Assembly: GCA_025455775.1 (NCBI GenBank)
Contig: JALOLT010000007.1
Location: 30,832-94,831 of the forward strand
Length of the DNA: 64,000 nt
Direction: 5' to 3'
From: Fimbriimonadaceae bacterium
GTDB taxonomy: Bacteria; Armatimonadota; Fimbriimonadia; Fimbriimonadales; Fimbriimonadaceae
The notes beneath the pieces are model-generated. The model was given only the letters and a program-made list of their open reading frames with translations, ran no database searches and was not told where the DNA came from. This document shows, in pieces, positions 1 to 8,002 of this stretch. Both the position numbers and the translations under genes were made by a program. Numbering within the stretch: the stretch's first letter is position 1; the number at the start of each line of letters is the position of its first letter.

Positions 1-1011
1 AAACCGCCTGGCAGCCGAGGCAATTTGAGCCAGACGGTAGCCCTCACTGACCTTTCCAGCCCGGTGAAAGACTGCCGTAAGACGCTTGTCGCGGATGATC
101 ACTTGGTTAGCATCTGGCCCAGCCGCCAGTCGCGCCGTTCTGGGGTCAACCACCACGAGCATTCCGCCAGAGGTGATGTCGATTCCATATTTGCGGAAGT
201 CGCGTTGGAAACCGCGTCGGTCTCGCCTTTTGTATTCCGCAAGCATCAAGCCGAGCGAGCCGCGCCCTTCTTCCAGAGAAGCAAACTGGATAAACCCGAC
301 GGAGACAAAGCCTGTGTCGTAGGTGTTGATCGAGTCAAACCCTCCTTCCAACCGACTCACTGCCGCCATAACCCTGGCTTCTTTGCTCCCCATGCCGACC
401 AATCGAAACATGGTAGCCAGCCTCGTCTCATTGGGAAGAGAACCAGCGACGTTGACTCCGTTCACGAATCGAAAGTAGGGATACTTTCTCGGAACATCCA
501 CTGCCTCATTGTATTTCGCGGCAAAGTCGCTGAGTGTCACGTTGTGGGTTTGGGGTGTTCCCGGCTTATAGAAAAAGGGGGGAGAGCCAAACTGGCGTAG
601 GAGTCCAGTTGGAGGGGCAGTGGCTCTGAGATTCGGTTGGGTCGCGTTGTTATCTCCCCTGTTCAGTCGCTCGGAGGTTTGAGTGGCGGCAAGTCGATCC
701 CGCTCCATCGTCTGGTCAATCCAGCGATCCCAGGCTGCTTCTTCGGAGTTTCGGGGGAGAGGTAGCTCTGTTGGCTTGACTTTGCCATTGGCCCTTGCCC
801 GATAGAAGGTCAGAAGCCATGCCGAAGCTTCGGGGGAGTAGACAGCGCGGTAGCGACCTGGTTTGCCATCTGCGATTGAGGTGACAGAGTATCGACCTGG
901 CTGATTCCAATAGGCGAAGATTTCTGCCCGCTCGGATTCGGAAAAGAGATCCGGGACAGGAACGCTGAGAATCCGTCCAGCCGAGAGAGCAAGAAGTAAG
1001 CTCGTAAACAC
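1..1011 (-). CDS. Secreted lysozyme-like protein, 3' end outside window
   Basis: An open minus-strand frame enters at the left edge and runs without a stop back to a GTG at 1011, only 7 bp after the atpC stop, so the two are probably cotranscribed. About 337 residues are visible. The N-terminus has a short hydrophobic run (FTSLLLALSAGRILS) like a weak signal peptide. Around residues 218-245 a motif SRLEGGFDSINTYD followed by SVGFIQFA resembles the catalytic-Glu region of lysozyme/transglycosylase-like folds (Glu, then Asp, then a G-x-x-Q segment). The middle (about 60-150) is low in recognisable motifs. Export and peptidoglycan action are inferred from this resemblance. No exact family is recognised, and the C-terminus is not seen. 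Confidence 0.6.
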   Translation of the reverse strand, partial: MFTSLLLALSAGRILSVPVPDLFSESERAEIFAYWNQPGRYSVTSIADGKPGRYRAVYSPEASAWLLTFYRARANGKVKPTELPLPRNSEEAAWDRWIDQTMERDRLAATQTSERLNRGDNNATQPNLRATAPPTGLLRQFGSPPFFYKPGTPQTHNVTLSDFAAKYNEAVDVPRKYPYFRFVNGVNVAGSLPNETRLATMFRLVGMGSKEARVMAAVSRLEGGFDSINTYDTGFVSVGFIQFASLEEGRGSLGLMLAEYKRRDRRGFQRDFRKYGIDITSGGMLVVVDPRTARLAAGPDANQVIIRDKRLTAVFHRAGKVSEGYRLAQIASAARRF

Positions 1012-1018
1012 GGAGCCT

Positions 1019-1423
1019 CTAGTTCATTCGAGCCGTCTTGATGCGAACAGTGGCTCGTTCGATGGCAGCTGTTGCCTGCTGGCTCGTCATGCTGCTTGCT
1101 TCTCCCCGGAGCGCCTTTCGTGCATCTTCAAGGATCTTTTCTTCGAGGGCGAGATCAATTTCTCGAGACAGCTTGGCCTCATCGGCGAGTACGATCACGT
1201 TGTTGTCGCTCACTTCGGCAAAGCCGCCGGTGATGGAGACGTAGTGGCGAATGCCTGTTGTCTCGACGTACTCGATGATGCCAGGGCGTAAGGCGACGAT
1301 GAGAGGCTCGTGGTTGGATTGAACTCCCAGGTAGCCCTCGATGCCAGGCAAAATCACACTTTTAACCACATCCTCATACACTGTTCGGTCGGGAGCGACA
1401 ACGGAGAGCTTAAAATCTGCCAT
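1019..1423 (-). CDS. atpC: F1 ATP synthase epsilon subunit
   Basis: This 134-residue protein matches the epsilon subunit of the F1 sector, the central-stalk protein that couples rotation to catalysis. The N-terminal beta-sandwich is typical: FKLSVVAPDRTVYEDVV, then LPGIEGYLGVQSNHEPLI, then GGFAEVSDNNVIVLAD. The C-terminal helical pair covers the last 45 residues. The ATG at 1423 is chosen because the family starts about five residues before 'LSVVAP'; the upstream in-frame extension is not family-like. Notably atpD and the rest of the atp genes are not adjacent. The next gene upstream is a divergent GNAT protein, so atpC heads its own transcript with the lysozyme-like gene. Confidence 0.95.
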   Translation of the reverse strand: MADFKLSVVAPDRTVYEDVVKSVILPGIEGYLGVQSNHEPLIVALRPGIIEYVETTGIRHYVSITGGFAEVSDNNVIVLADEAKLSREIDLALEEKILEDARKALRGEASSMTSQQATAAIERATVRIKTARMN

Positions 1424-1724
1424 GGCGAGTCGAAAAGAGTTATACCTTTGTGGGGCTGGAGTTCTGGGCCAGAGGTCAGAAGCATTGCATTGGCACACCA
1501 ATCATCAGTCATACTCCCCCCATTCCCACCTCAGGAGGTGTTGAGAGTGACTTTTCTAATTTAGTAACCCTGCCGAGAGTTCCGTCTTCTGGTCTGCTCC
1601 CCAATGCCCCTCATGGATTTGAGCGCCCCCCCCTCCTGCTTCTCGCGCGACTCAGCACACGCTGTGAGCTATGGCCACTGACCGTGCGTTGGGAAGTGTG
1701 ATCTACGCCCTAAACCTTATCAGA
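1424..1724. other. Intergenic region between divergent atpC and GNAT gene
   Basis: No convincing gene is seen in these 301 bases. The region should hold the divergent promoters for atpC (minus) and the GNAT gene (plus). A TAAACC hexamer at 1711-1716 lies 8 bp before the ATG at 1725 and could be a weak -10 box. No clear SD sequence precedes that ATG. Confidence 0.4.
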
Positions 1725-2690
1725 ATGCAACCGGAATTTAGTTTTAGAAAACTCATCCCTACCGAAGATGCGGACTTAGCTGCTGCCTTCGTGAACGACT
1801 TCGCCCCTGACCATTCGACCGATGGCAGAGACCTCCAGAGATCGTGGAGCCTGGACTCCGGGCGGGGAGTGACGGAGCGGATCATCGCGACGCTCGACTC
1901 GCGACCTGTCGGCTACCTTGGCCTTCACGAGAATGTTCACACGGACGAGCCAGGGGTCTTTGAAATCTCCCTTCGGGTGATGAACCGCGACCTCTCTCTC
2001 TGGCCCAGTCTTTTCGACCAGTTTATGGAGCAAAAGGTGATGGTTCACGGGCCGCAGAAAGTTCAAATATGGTTGCGGACAACTCAGCCGACTCTGACAG
2101 AAACGGTCAGAGCTAGGGGCTTTACGTTCGAACAGAGCAATGCCTTTAGTTCCTTGAATCCTCAAGAATTTGACGACACCCCTTTCTTGCTTCAGATCGA
2201 GAAGGCCAAGGGAGGAGGATTCGTTCTCCGCACGGTGAAGGACTTAATGACTGAGTCTGAGTCTTGGTTGAAAGAGATCTATGATTCAACGATGGAGGTC
2301 TGGCGGGATGTCCCGATGCCGACCCCCTTTGTTCCTGAGCCGATCGAAGAGTTCGAGCAGTATCTTCGCGAGTTTGATGATGAGTGGCCCACCAGTTGGA
2401 CAGCGGTTTCTGGAAGCAAGATTGTCGGGATCGCTGCGATCTACCCCAACAAAGTGGATCGGACTTTGGCTCATACTGGCCTGACGGGGGTTTTGCGCAG
2501 CCACCGCCGCCTTGGAATCGCAACTTGGCTGAAGGTGAACGCCATCATGCAGGCAAGGGAGATGGGCGTCGTTCGACTCCTTACCGACAATGAGGAAAAC
2601 AATCCGATGCTGGGGCTAAATGGTGCCCTTGGGTTCCGAAGGGACTATGAGGGCATCTGTTGGGGGAAAAGGTTCAGCTCTGGAGAGTAG
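1725..2690 (+). CDS. Two-domain GNAT family N-acetyltransferase
   Basis: The protein has 321 residues, about twice a single GNAT domain. The N-terminal half (FSFRKLIPTEDADLAAAF to about residue 150) has GNAT spacing but lacks a clear acetyl-CoA motif. The C-terminal half (from about 165) carries the pyrophosphate-binding motif A as RSHRRLGIATWL, followed by the usual GALGFRRDYEG strand. This organisation fits tandem GNAT proteins in which only the second domain is catalytic. The substrate is unknown. The ATG at 1725 is preferred over a 5' extension because the fold begins directly after it. A strong terminator follows at 2717. Confidence 0.8.
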   Translation: MQPEFSFRKLIPTEDADLAAAFVNDFAPDHSTDGRDLQRSWSLDSGRGVTERIIATLDSRPVGYLGLHENVHTDEPGVFEISLRVMNRDLSLWPSLFDQFMEQKVMVHGPQKVQIWLRTTQPTLTETVRARGFTFEQSNAFSSLNPQEFDDTPFLLQIEKAKGGGFVLRTVKDLMTESESWLKEIYDSTMEVWRDVPMPTPFVPEPIEEFEQYLREFDDEWPTSWTAVSGSKIVGIAAIYPNKVDRTLAHTGLTGVLRSHRRLGIATWLKVNAIMQAREMGVVRLLTDNEENNPMLGLNGALGFRRDYEGICWGKRFSSGE

Positions 2691-2716
2691 CTGCCAGAGC
2701 AGTCACCGAGGATGTA

Positions 2717-2760
2717 GCAAATCCCTCCACCCGTTTTTTGGGTGGAGGGATTGCGCTTTT
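2717..2760 (+). terminator. Rho-independent terminator after GNAT gene
   Basis: A 13-bp perfect stem (AATCCCTCCACCC pairing with GGGTGGAGGGATT) encloses a T-rich loop, with GC/GC extension at the base and a short run ending in TTTT. It sits 27 bp after the GNAT stop and before the opposing tRNA-Leu gene, so it may serve transcripts from both sides. Confidence 0.85.
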
Positions 2761-2815
2761 CGACCAAAGTCTTTTGGGATCTTGCGGCTGCTGCAGGATG
2801 ATGGGGTGATTAAGG

Positions 2816-2901
2816 TGGTGCCCGGGGTGGGACTCGAACCCACACGACCTTACGGTCAACGGATTTTAAGTCCGCTGCGTCTACCATTCCGCCACCCGGG
2901 C
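2816..2901 (-). tRNA. tRNA-Leu (anticodon TAA), CCA encoded
   Basis: On the minus strand this reads as a class II tRNA. The acceptor stem is GCCCGGG paired with CCCGGGC. The anticodon loop CTTAAAA gives anticodon TAA. A long variable arm is present (TTGACCGTAAGGTCG), and the T loop is GGTTCGAGTCC. The encoded CCA is at 2816-2818. At 86 nt including CCA the size is normal for tRNA-Leu. Confidence 0.95.
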
Positions 2902-2934
2902 AGGCGAACGCCCATTGTACCTGGGGGTAGGTCC

Positions 2935-2964
2935 TTGCCTTGAGTCACGACTATCGACCATAAT
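2935..2964 (+). promoter_or_regulatory. Putative sigma70-type promoter of rpmG-rpmF
   Basis: TTGCCT (2935-2940) and CATAAT (2959-2964) are separated by 18 bp and lie about 90 bp before rpmG. This is the only plausible -35/-10 pair in the interval. The leader between it and the ATG could fold but matches no known riboswitch. Confidence 0.4.
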
Positions 2965-3053
2965 GACATTCCGCCCAGGACAACAGGGAATCGGCCTTGT
3001 GTCGGCCTGTCTGAGGGCATCGATTTGATCCACTCCGCAATGGGAGCCAAAAC

Positions 3054-3224
3054 ATGGCAAAGAAGAAAGGCGAAAAGCGCGAAATCATCCGCCTCGTGTG
3101 CACGGAAGACAACAAGCACTACGTGGTGACAACGAAGAACAAGCAAAACACTCAGGGCAAGCTGGAGCTCAACAAGTACAACTCCAACTTGCGCAAGGTC
3201 ACCCTGCACCGAGAGAAGAAGTAA
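3054..3224 (+). CDS. rpmG: 50S ribosomal protein L33
   Basis: This 56-residue basic protein begins MAKKKGEKREIIRLVCTEDN and ends NLRKVTLHREKK. It is a standard bacterial L33, a component of the 50S subunit near the E site. The family often carries two CxxC zinc knuckles; only one Cys remains here, so this is a zinc-independent (C-minus) type. rpmF follows after 10 bp, and the two form a small ribosomal operon ended by the terminator at 3452. Confidence 0.95.
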   Translation: MAKKKGEKREIIRLVCTEDNKHYVVTTKNKQNTQGKLELNKYNSNLRKVTLHREKK

Positions 3225-3234
3225 GGAATCAGTC

Positions 3235-3423
3235 ATGCCTAATCCTAAGCGTAAATTTTCCCATCACCGCACGGCTCGTCGCCGCACTCACTGGACGACT
3301 TCCCTCGTTGAAATCACCGAGACCAAGAATGTCCAGGGTCTTCCCTTCCGCCTGAACCACTGCGCCAGCGCGGACGGCTATTACAAGGGCCGTCGCCTTC
3401 CTGGCTACAAGGACAAGGCGTAG
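3235..3423 (+). CDS. rpmF: 50S ribosomal protein L32
   Basis: At 62 residues it starts MPNPKRKFSHHRTARRRTHW, the near-invariant L32 N-terminus, and has a basic C-terminal tail (YYKGRRLPGYKDKA). Only one Cys is present, so the zinc ribbon found in many L32 proteins is not formed. This matches the zinc-free state of the neighbouring L33. A GGAATC segment before the ATG is a weak SD. Confidence 0.95.
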   Translation: MPNPKRKFSHHRTARRRTHWTTSLVEITETKNVQGLPFRLNHCASADGYYKGRRLPGYKDKA

Positions 3424-3451
3424 GATCTTTCTTTTTTCGCGGAGTTAAGGG

Positions 3452-3498
3452 CCTCCCTCATGACACCATTTGGGGTCTGAGGGAGGTTTTTCGTTTTT
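3452..3498 (+). terminator. Rho-independent terminator of rpmG-rpmF
   Basis: CCTCCCTCA pairs with TGAGGGAGG around a partly paired loop. It is followed by TTTTTCGTTTTTT, a strong U-tract, and lies 28 bp after the rpmF stop. Confidence 0.9.
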
Positions 3499-3500
3499 TC

Positions 3501-3582
3501 CTCTTCTTCGCGGCGGCCCAAAGCCGCGCCCTCCTCGGCCCTCGCTCCGCTCCAGCCTCGTCTGCCCCGCCGCGACGAAGAG
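3501..3582 (-). repeat. Short member of dispersed intergenic stem-loop family (copy E)
   Basis: Its ends form a near-perfect inverted repeat (3501-3516 with 3567-3582, one mismatch). Read on the minus strand, the interior contains GGGGCAGACGAG and GGGCCGAGGAGGGCGCGGC. These align with the GACGAGTG and GGGCCGGACGGGCGTGGCC blocks of the 95-bp copies at 12466, 20450, 25601 and 48280. It is 82 bp, so about 13 bp shorter than those copies. It lies directly after the rpmF terminator. Confidence 0.5.
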
Positions 3583-3641
3583 TTCCAAGAAGTCCGAAAG
3601 CACCGAGCCCCAAATCCGCTAAGCCTCGTTCGGCCAATTTA

Positions 3642-3673
3642 CCCCTCCCCCAGTAAAAATACTGGGGGAGGGG
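3642..3673. repeat. Perfect 14-bp hairpin (CCCCTCCCCCAGTA arms)
   Basis: CCCCTCCCCCAGTA at 3642-3655 pairs perfectly with TACTGGGGGAGGGG at 3660-3673 around an AAAA loop. There is no U-tract on either strand, so it is not a classical terminator. A related hairpin with the same outer bases and a GTATAAATAC centre occurs at 43077-43112. Confidence 0.6.
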
Positions 3674-3819
3674 CTCTCAGGATCCGAAGAAGCAACCAAG
3701 TCGTCAACGACCCAAACAGGGCAGAACTCTGGCCCTGTGGTCCCGATTTCAGACCGATCAGCCCCAAGCAAACCACAGAGTCAAAAGCAAGGCTCCCCAA
3801 GGCGTCATAATGAACGGCG

Positions 3820-4296
3820 ATGACAGACCGGCCGAGCTGGGACGCCTACTTCATGCAGATCGCTCATCTGGTGAAGACGAGGGCAACCTGCCCCAGAAGG
3901 CAAGTCGGGGCTGTGATCGTTCGGGAGCGCAGAATCCTCGCCACTGGCTACAACGGTGCCCCGAGGGGTCTTCCCCACTGCCCAGAAGAAGGCCACCTCC
4001 ACGACTGGCCCAAAGGCTGCATGAGGGCTGGTCACTGTATCAGATCCCTCCACGCTGAGCAAAACGCCTTGCTACAAGCAGCGATGATCGGAGTACCCTG
4101 CGAGTCGGCCACGATTTATGTCACCTGCCAACCCTGCAACACCTGCGCCAAGATGATCATCAATGCAGGCCTGAGCCAAGTCATCTACGAGGGGGATTAT
4201 CCAGACGATTTCTCTCTCGAACTCTTCTCCCAGTCGGGAATCAAAGTCGCCCGCTTTGTCGGAGGAGCGCTCGAACCAGTCGGAGGGCCGACATGA
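3820..4296 (+). CDS. Deoxycytidylate (dCMP) deaminase
   Basis: This 158-residue protein belongs to the zinc-dependent cytidine/deoxycytidylate deaminase superfamily. It should convert dCMP to dUMP for thymidylate synthesis in the cytosol. The zinc and catalytic motif is HAEQNAL (about residue 79), and the second motif is TCQPCNTCAKM (two Cys ligands). Further typical features are RRQVGAVIV and TGYNGAPRG near the N-terminus. A CATAAT at 3806-3811 sits 8 bp before the ATG, suggesting a nearly leaderless mRNA. Its stop overlaps the next start (ATGA), so it leads the cell-envelope operon that follows. Confidence 0.9.
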   Translation: MTDRPSWDAYFMQIAHLVKTRATCPRRQVGAVIVRERRILATGYNGAPRGLPHCPEEGHLHDWPKGCMRAGHCIRSLHAEQNALLQAAMIGVPCESATIYVTCQPCNTCAKMIINAGLSQVIYEGDYPDDFSLELFSQSGIKVARFVGGALEPVGGPT

Positions 4297-5330
4297 GGTG
4301 GCTTGAAGACGTCCTCTCCTTAATCCCAGGCGGACTTTTTCGCGGATTTCGGGCACCCCTGGTCGCAGGACTGCTGGCAGCCTTTGCCACCTGGGCTCTG
4401 ACGCCGAGCGTGATCCGCTACGCAGTGAGCAAAGGAGCCGTCGACGACCCGACCAGGGATGACCGACGAGTTCACACGACCCCCACCCCCCGATGGGGAG
4501 GCATCGGAGTCTATGCGGGATTTTTGATCGCCACGATCTCCGTGCTCCTGCTTGCTTACGAGCATCAACCCTTCCCGCCCTATCTCATCGGAGTCTTTAT
4601 TGGGGGGGCAATCCTCGTCGGGTTCGGGATGTGGGACGACGTCCGCCCAGCCTCGGCCAAGGTTCAACTAGCCGTTTTGCTCTCGGTCGGAGTCCTGGTT
4701 CAGTTGCCAGGCATGATGAACGACAAAATCGGCCAGGTCCAGTTCCAAGGGGTCACTCTTCCCGGTGGCCAGTGGTTCGAATTTGCCGAGCCAGTTGCTG
4801 TGCTCCTCACAGCGATCTACATCTTCATTGTCACAAAGACAATGGACACAATCGATGGCGTTGACGGACTCACGAGCGGAATCGCAGCGATCTCTGCCAC
4901 AACCCTCTGCATCATCGGGGTCCTGAGCGGCCAACCAAGGGTCGCGATCCTGGCAGCTGCCGTTGCTGGGGCTTGCATCGGCTTCCTTCGATACAACTAC
5001 AACCCAGCTCGCATCTTCTTGGGGACTGGTGGTGCCCAAGTTCTGGGCTTCCTCTTGGCTTCTCTGAGCTTGGTCGGGGTTATGAAAACGGCTGCAACCT
5101 TGGCCCTCGTGATTCCGATCCTCGTCTTCGTGGTTCCCATCTTCGATGCTCTCTTTGTGGTGACTCGCAGGATTCTCAGCCGCCAGCCAGTGACCCAAGC
5201 CGACAAGCGCCACCTCCATCACACTCTTCTGGGGCAGGGTCTGAGTCAAAGACAAGTCGTCTGGGTGCTCTATCTTGTCGGAGTTTGTTGTGGAGGGCTC
5301 CTCCTGTTTTTGGTGAGACGATATGGCTAA
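4293..5330 (+). CDS. WecA/MraY-family polyprenyl-phosphate GlcNAc-1-P transferase
   Basis: This 345-residue polytopic membrane protein belongs to the family that transfers a UDP-linked amino-sugar phosphate to undecaprenyl phosphate, the first step of lipid-linked glycan synthesis. Visible motifs are DDPTRDDRRVHTTPTPRWGG near residue 50, GMWDDVRPASAK (the DD motif), TMDTIDGVDGLTSG, NYNPARIFLG and the HLHHTLL histidine loop. About ten hydrophobic segments are present. The loop normally reading GDTG/GDSG reads GTGG (Thr245, codon 5025-5027), so a usually conserved Asp is missing. The neighbouring wecB and uppP fit a polyprenyl-sugar pathway. Function is likely but the substitution leaves activity open. 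Confidence 0.85.
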   Translation: MRWLEDVLSLIPGGLFRGFRAPLVAGLLAAFATWALTPSVIRYAVSKGAVDDPTRDDRRVHTTPTPRWGGIGVYAGFLIATISVLLLAYEHQPFPPYLIGVFIGGAILVGFGMWDDVRPASAKVQLAVLLSVGVLVQLPGMMNDKIGQVQFQGVTLPGGQWFEFAEPVAVLLTAIYIFIVTKTMDTIDGVDGLTSGIAAISATTLCIIGVLSGQPRVAILAAAVAGACIGFLRYNYNPARIFLGTGGAQVLGFLLASLSLVGVMKTAATLALVIPILVFVVPIFDALFVVTRRILSRQPVTQADKRHLHHTLLGQGLSQRQVVWVLYLVGVCCGGLLLFLVRRYG

Positions 5331-6456
5331 ACCAAAGGTGATCTTCGTGGTCGGAACGCGCCCGGATGCGATCAAGAGTGCTCCGGTGGTCAGAGAGTTC
5401 CGCAGGTACGGGTCTCAGGTGGAAACGAGGCTCGTTTCCACCGGGCAGCACAAAGAAATGCTTACCCAGGCCCTCAACGCATTTGGCCTGGAAGCAGACC
5501 GCGAATATGCCGCGATGCAACATGGCCAGGGATTATCACAGCTTTCCGCCAGAATCCTAAACTCTTTAGATGAATGCTTCGCGGAGGAATCACCCGATGG
5601 TGTCTTTGCCCAAGGTGACACGACCACGACCTTCTGCGCAAGCCTCGCCGCCTTCTATCGCCGGATTCCATTCTTTCATATCGAAGCTGGCCTCCGAACC
5701 ACCACGGTCAAAGACCCCTTCCCCGAAGAGTTCAACCGCAGGGCGACCGGACTCCTTGCAGATCTCCATTTTGCTCCCACCACCCTTTCGCGCGACAACC
5801 TCCTGCGAGAAGGAATAGATCCTCGCCAGATTTTCGTGACAGGAAACAGTGGGATTGATGCGGTTAAGTTAGTAGCAACAAACCACCACAAAGAGTGGTA
5901 CGGAAACCATCCTGGTCCGGTGATCGTCGTCACAACTCACCGCCGCGAAAACTGGGGGGAGCCCCAAGTTCAAGTTTGCCGGGCTATCCGAGAAGTCGCC
6001 AATCAAAAACCTGAAGCGCTCTTTGTAGTCGCAATGCACAGGAACCCTCTGGTGCGAGAAACACTGCAAAGCCACCTCGCTGGCCTTGCAAACGTGGATC
6101 TGATCGAACCGCCTGACTATGCCGACTTTGTCAAGCTCATGGAACGGATGTCCTTCGCTTTGACAGACAGCGGAGGAGTCCAGGAGGAAGCCCCGGCTTT
6201 TGGCAAGCCAGTCCTGGTCCTGCGTAACACGACGGAACGACCAGAAGGTGTCACGGCCGGTACGGCCAAGCTCATCGGAACCAGCTACGAGATGGTGCTG
6301 ACAGAAACTTTAACCCTCCTCGAGAATCAATCGGCTTATGAGAGGATGGCTAAAGCCGTGAGCCCCTACGGTGACGGATCTTCTGCCCAGCGGATCCGAT
6401 ATGCTACTCTGAAATGGCTGGGGATCGAGACCCAAAAGGAGGAAATGTGGCAGTAA
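5323..6456 (+). CDS. wecB: UDP-N-acetylglucosamine 2-epimerase (non-hydrolysing)
   Basis: The 377-residue cytosolic enzyme interconverts UDP-GlcNAc and UDP-ManNAc. It begins KVIFVVGTRPDAIKSAPV and has VSTGQHKEML, FAQGDTTTTF, FHIEAGLRT, PFPEEFNRR, TTHRRENWG and LTDSGGVQEEAPAFGKPVL, the hallmark series of the GT-B-fold epimerase. Length is normal. Its start overlaps the WecA-like stop by 8 bp and its stop overlaps the uppP start, so the three are translationally coupled. UDP-ManNAc could feed a secondary cell-wall or capsule glycan built on the lipid made by the preceding enzyme. Confidence 0.95.
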   Translation: MAKPKVIFVVGTRPDAIKSAPVVREFRRYGSQVETRLVSTGQHKEMLTQALNAFGLEADREYAAMQHGQGLSQLSARILNSLDECFAEESPDGVFAQGDTTTTFCASLAAFYRRIPFFHIEAGLRTTTVKDPFPEEFNRRATGLLADLHFAPTTLSRDNLLREGIDPRQIFVTGNSGIDAVKLVATNHHKEWYGNHPGPVIVVTTHRRENWGEPQVQVCRAIREVANQKPEALFVVAMHRNPLVRETLQSHLAGLANVDLIEPPDYADFVKLMERMSFALTDSGGVQEEAPAFGKPVLVLRNTTERPEGVTAGTAKLIGTSYEMVLTETLTLLENQSAYERMAKAVSPYGDGSSAQRIRYATLKWLGIETQKEEMWQ

Positions 6457-7352
6457 CAGGCGAGCCAATGGGACTCCTTCAGGCAATCGTGATGGGAATT
6501 GTTCAAGGTCTGAGCGAGTACCTGCCTATTAGCTCAAGCGGCCACCTCTTCATCACAGAGCAACTGGGTAACCGACTCTTCGGCTGGAAGGTCGGGGGGG
6601 CTGGCTTCACGGCAGTGATCCAAATCGGAACTCTCATCGCAGTCTTCCTCTACTTTTGGAACGATATCAAAACTGCCTTCAATGGGTGGGTCAGGGGGCT
6701 GTATGATCGCTCCCTCCGGGATACACCCGAATACAAGATGGGTTGGGCGGTCTTTTTAGGGTCGATTCCCATCGCCATCATTGGTTTTCTCCTGAAGGAT
6801 CAGATCGAAGGGCCATTCAGAAATGGATATGTTGTTGCCGGATCCCTTATTCTTTTCGCACTTCTCTTGGGCCTCGCCGAAAGACAAGGCAAGCAAGAAA
6901 AGGGCTACCGAGACTTCACCCCCATGAATGGCCTTCTCATGGGGTTCTACCAGTGTCTCGCCTTGATCCCTGGCTCAAGCCGTTCGGGATGCTCGATTAT
7001 GGGAGGCCTCTTCATGGGGTTCGACCGGGCAACCGCTGCCAGAACGTCGTTCCTCCTCAGTATTCCTGCGATTTTGGGAAGCGGCTTTTATGGGTTGATC
7101 AAGCACAGAGCCGAGCTCCTGGATGAAGGCCTCATGCCAACTCTGACCGCGACAGCGGTCTCCGGGATCGTCGGCTTCCTCGCGATCAAGTTTCTCATGG
7201 GATACCTTCAGCGTAAGTCAACGGCAATCTTCATTTGGTACCGACTCGCTTTGGGGTTGGTCGTGATCGGCCTGACCTCGGCAGGGTTTTTAGACAGTCA
7301 CACCCCTTCCACCGAACTAAAAGTTTCGGTTTTGGAGAAGAGGGTCTCGTGA
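6447..7352 (+). CDS. uppP: Undecaprenyl-diphosphatase (UppP/BacA)
   Basis: This integral membrane phosphatase (301 residues) recycles undecaprenyl diphosphate to the monophosphate carrier used in peptidoglycan and glycan export. It has the two family signatures: GIVQGLSEYLPISSSGHL near the N-terminus and IPGSSRSGCSIMGGLF in the middle, with about eight membrane segments. The GTG at 6447 is selected because an excellent SD (AAAGGAGG, 6435-6442) ends 4 bp upstream. A start further upstream would sit inside wecB coding sequence with no SD. It overlaps wecB by 10 bp and pth by 4 bp. Confidence 0.93.
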   Translation: MAVTGEPMGLLQAIVMGIVQGLSEYLPISSSGHLFITEQLGNRLFGWKVGGAGFTAVIQIGTLIAVFLYFWNDIKTAFNGWVRGLYDRSLRDTPEYKMGWAVFLGSIPIAIIGFLLKDQIEGPFRNGYVVAGSLILFALLLGLAERQGKQEKGYRDFTPMNGLLMGFYQCLALIPGSSRSGCSIMGGLFMGFDRATAARTSFLLSIPAILGSGFYGLIKHRAELLDEGLMPTLTATAVSGIVGFLAIKFLMGYLQRKSTAIFIWYRLALGLVVIGLTSAGFLDSHTPSTELKVSVLEKRVS

Positions 7353-8002
7353 GCTTTTTTCGTCGCAAGCCGAGTCAGCCTCAGGCAAGTCCAGTTGCTT
7401 TGGTGGTTGGACTTGGCAATCCTGGATCTCAGTACAAAGGCACTCGCCATAACGTCGGCTTTGAGGTGGTTGAGGTCTTGGCCCACGAGGCTGAAACTCC
7501 CTTCAAGACGACTCTCCACCAGGCCCTCGTTTGCTTCCCGCTGATAGCCGGGAAACAGGTTTGCCTGGTCAAGCCTCTGACTTACATGAATTTAAGCGGC
7601 AATTCGGTAGGGGCTCTCGCAAAAAAGTTCGGAATCAAACCAGAGTCGATCCTGGTCATCGCCGACGACCTTGACCTGCCAGTGGGGAAGGTGAGGCTCC
7701 GAGCAAAGGGGTCGGCAGGAGGCCACAATGGCCACAAGTCGATCATCCAATCTCTGGGAACCCAGGATTATCCTCGACTCAAAATTGGGATCGGGAAAGG
7801 TGGGGAGACGATTGACCACGTCTTGAGCCGGTTTACTCCCCCAGAACGCACAGAAATCAACGAGGCCGTCCGCAAGTCACGGGAAGTCGTTGAAGTTTGG
7901 ATCGAAGGAGGGATCGAGAAGGCGATGATTATCGCGAACTCGACGCCTGGTCAAAAGGAAGAGGATTCACAGCCAGATTCTGATGAGAAGCCTAGACCTT
8001 AA
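7349..8002 (+). CDS. pth: Peptidyl-tRNA hydrolase
   Basis: The 217-residue protein releases tRNA from prematurely dropped peptidyl-tRNA. Signatures are VVGLGNPGSQYKGTRHNVGF (catalytic His in TRHNVG), KPLTYMNLSG, DDLDLPVGKVRLR and GSAGGHNGHKSI. The GTG at 7349 overlaps the uppP stop (GTGA). An N-terminal leader of about 15 residues (SFFRRKPSQPQASP) and an acidic C-terminal tail (QKEEDSQPDSDEK) flank the core. The tail overlaps a convergent gene by 11 bp. Confidence 0.95.
   Translation: MSFFRRKPSQPQASPVALVVGLGNPGSQYKGTRHNVGFEVVEVLAHEAETPFKTTLHQALVCFPLIAGKQVCLVKPLTYMNLSGNSVGALAKKFGIKPESILVIADDLDLPVGKVRLRAKGSAGGHNGHKSIIQSLGTQDYPRLKIGIGKGGETIDHVLSRFTPPERTEINEAVRKSREVVEVWIEGGIEKAMIIANSTPGQKEEDSQPDSDEKPRP

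Noticed and set aside
25..600. 191-codon plus-strand frame at the left edge
   Set aside because: It is antisense to the lysozyme-like gene, whose translation shows coherent motifs and a signal peptide. The plus frame is rich in His/Arg/Ser without motifs.
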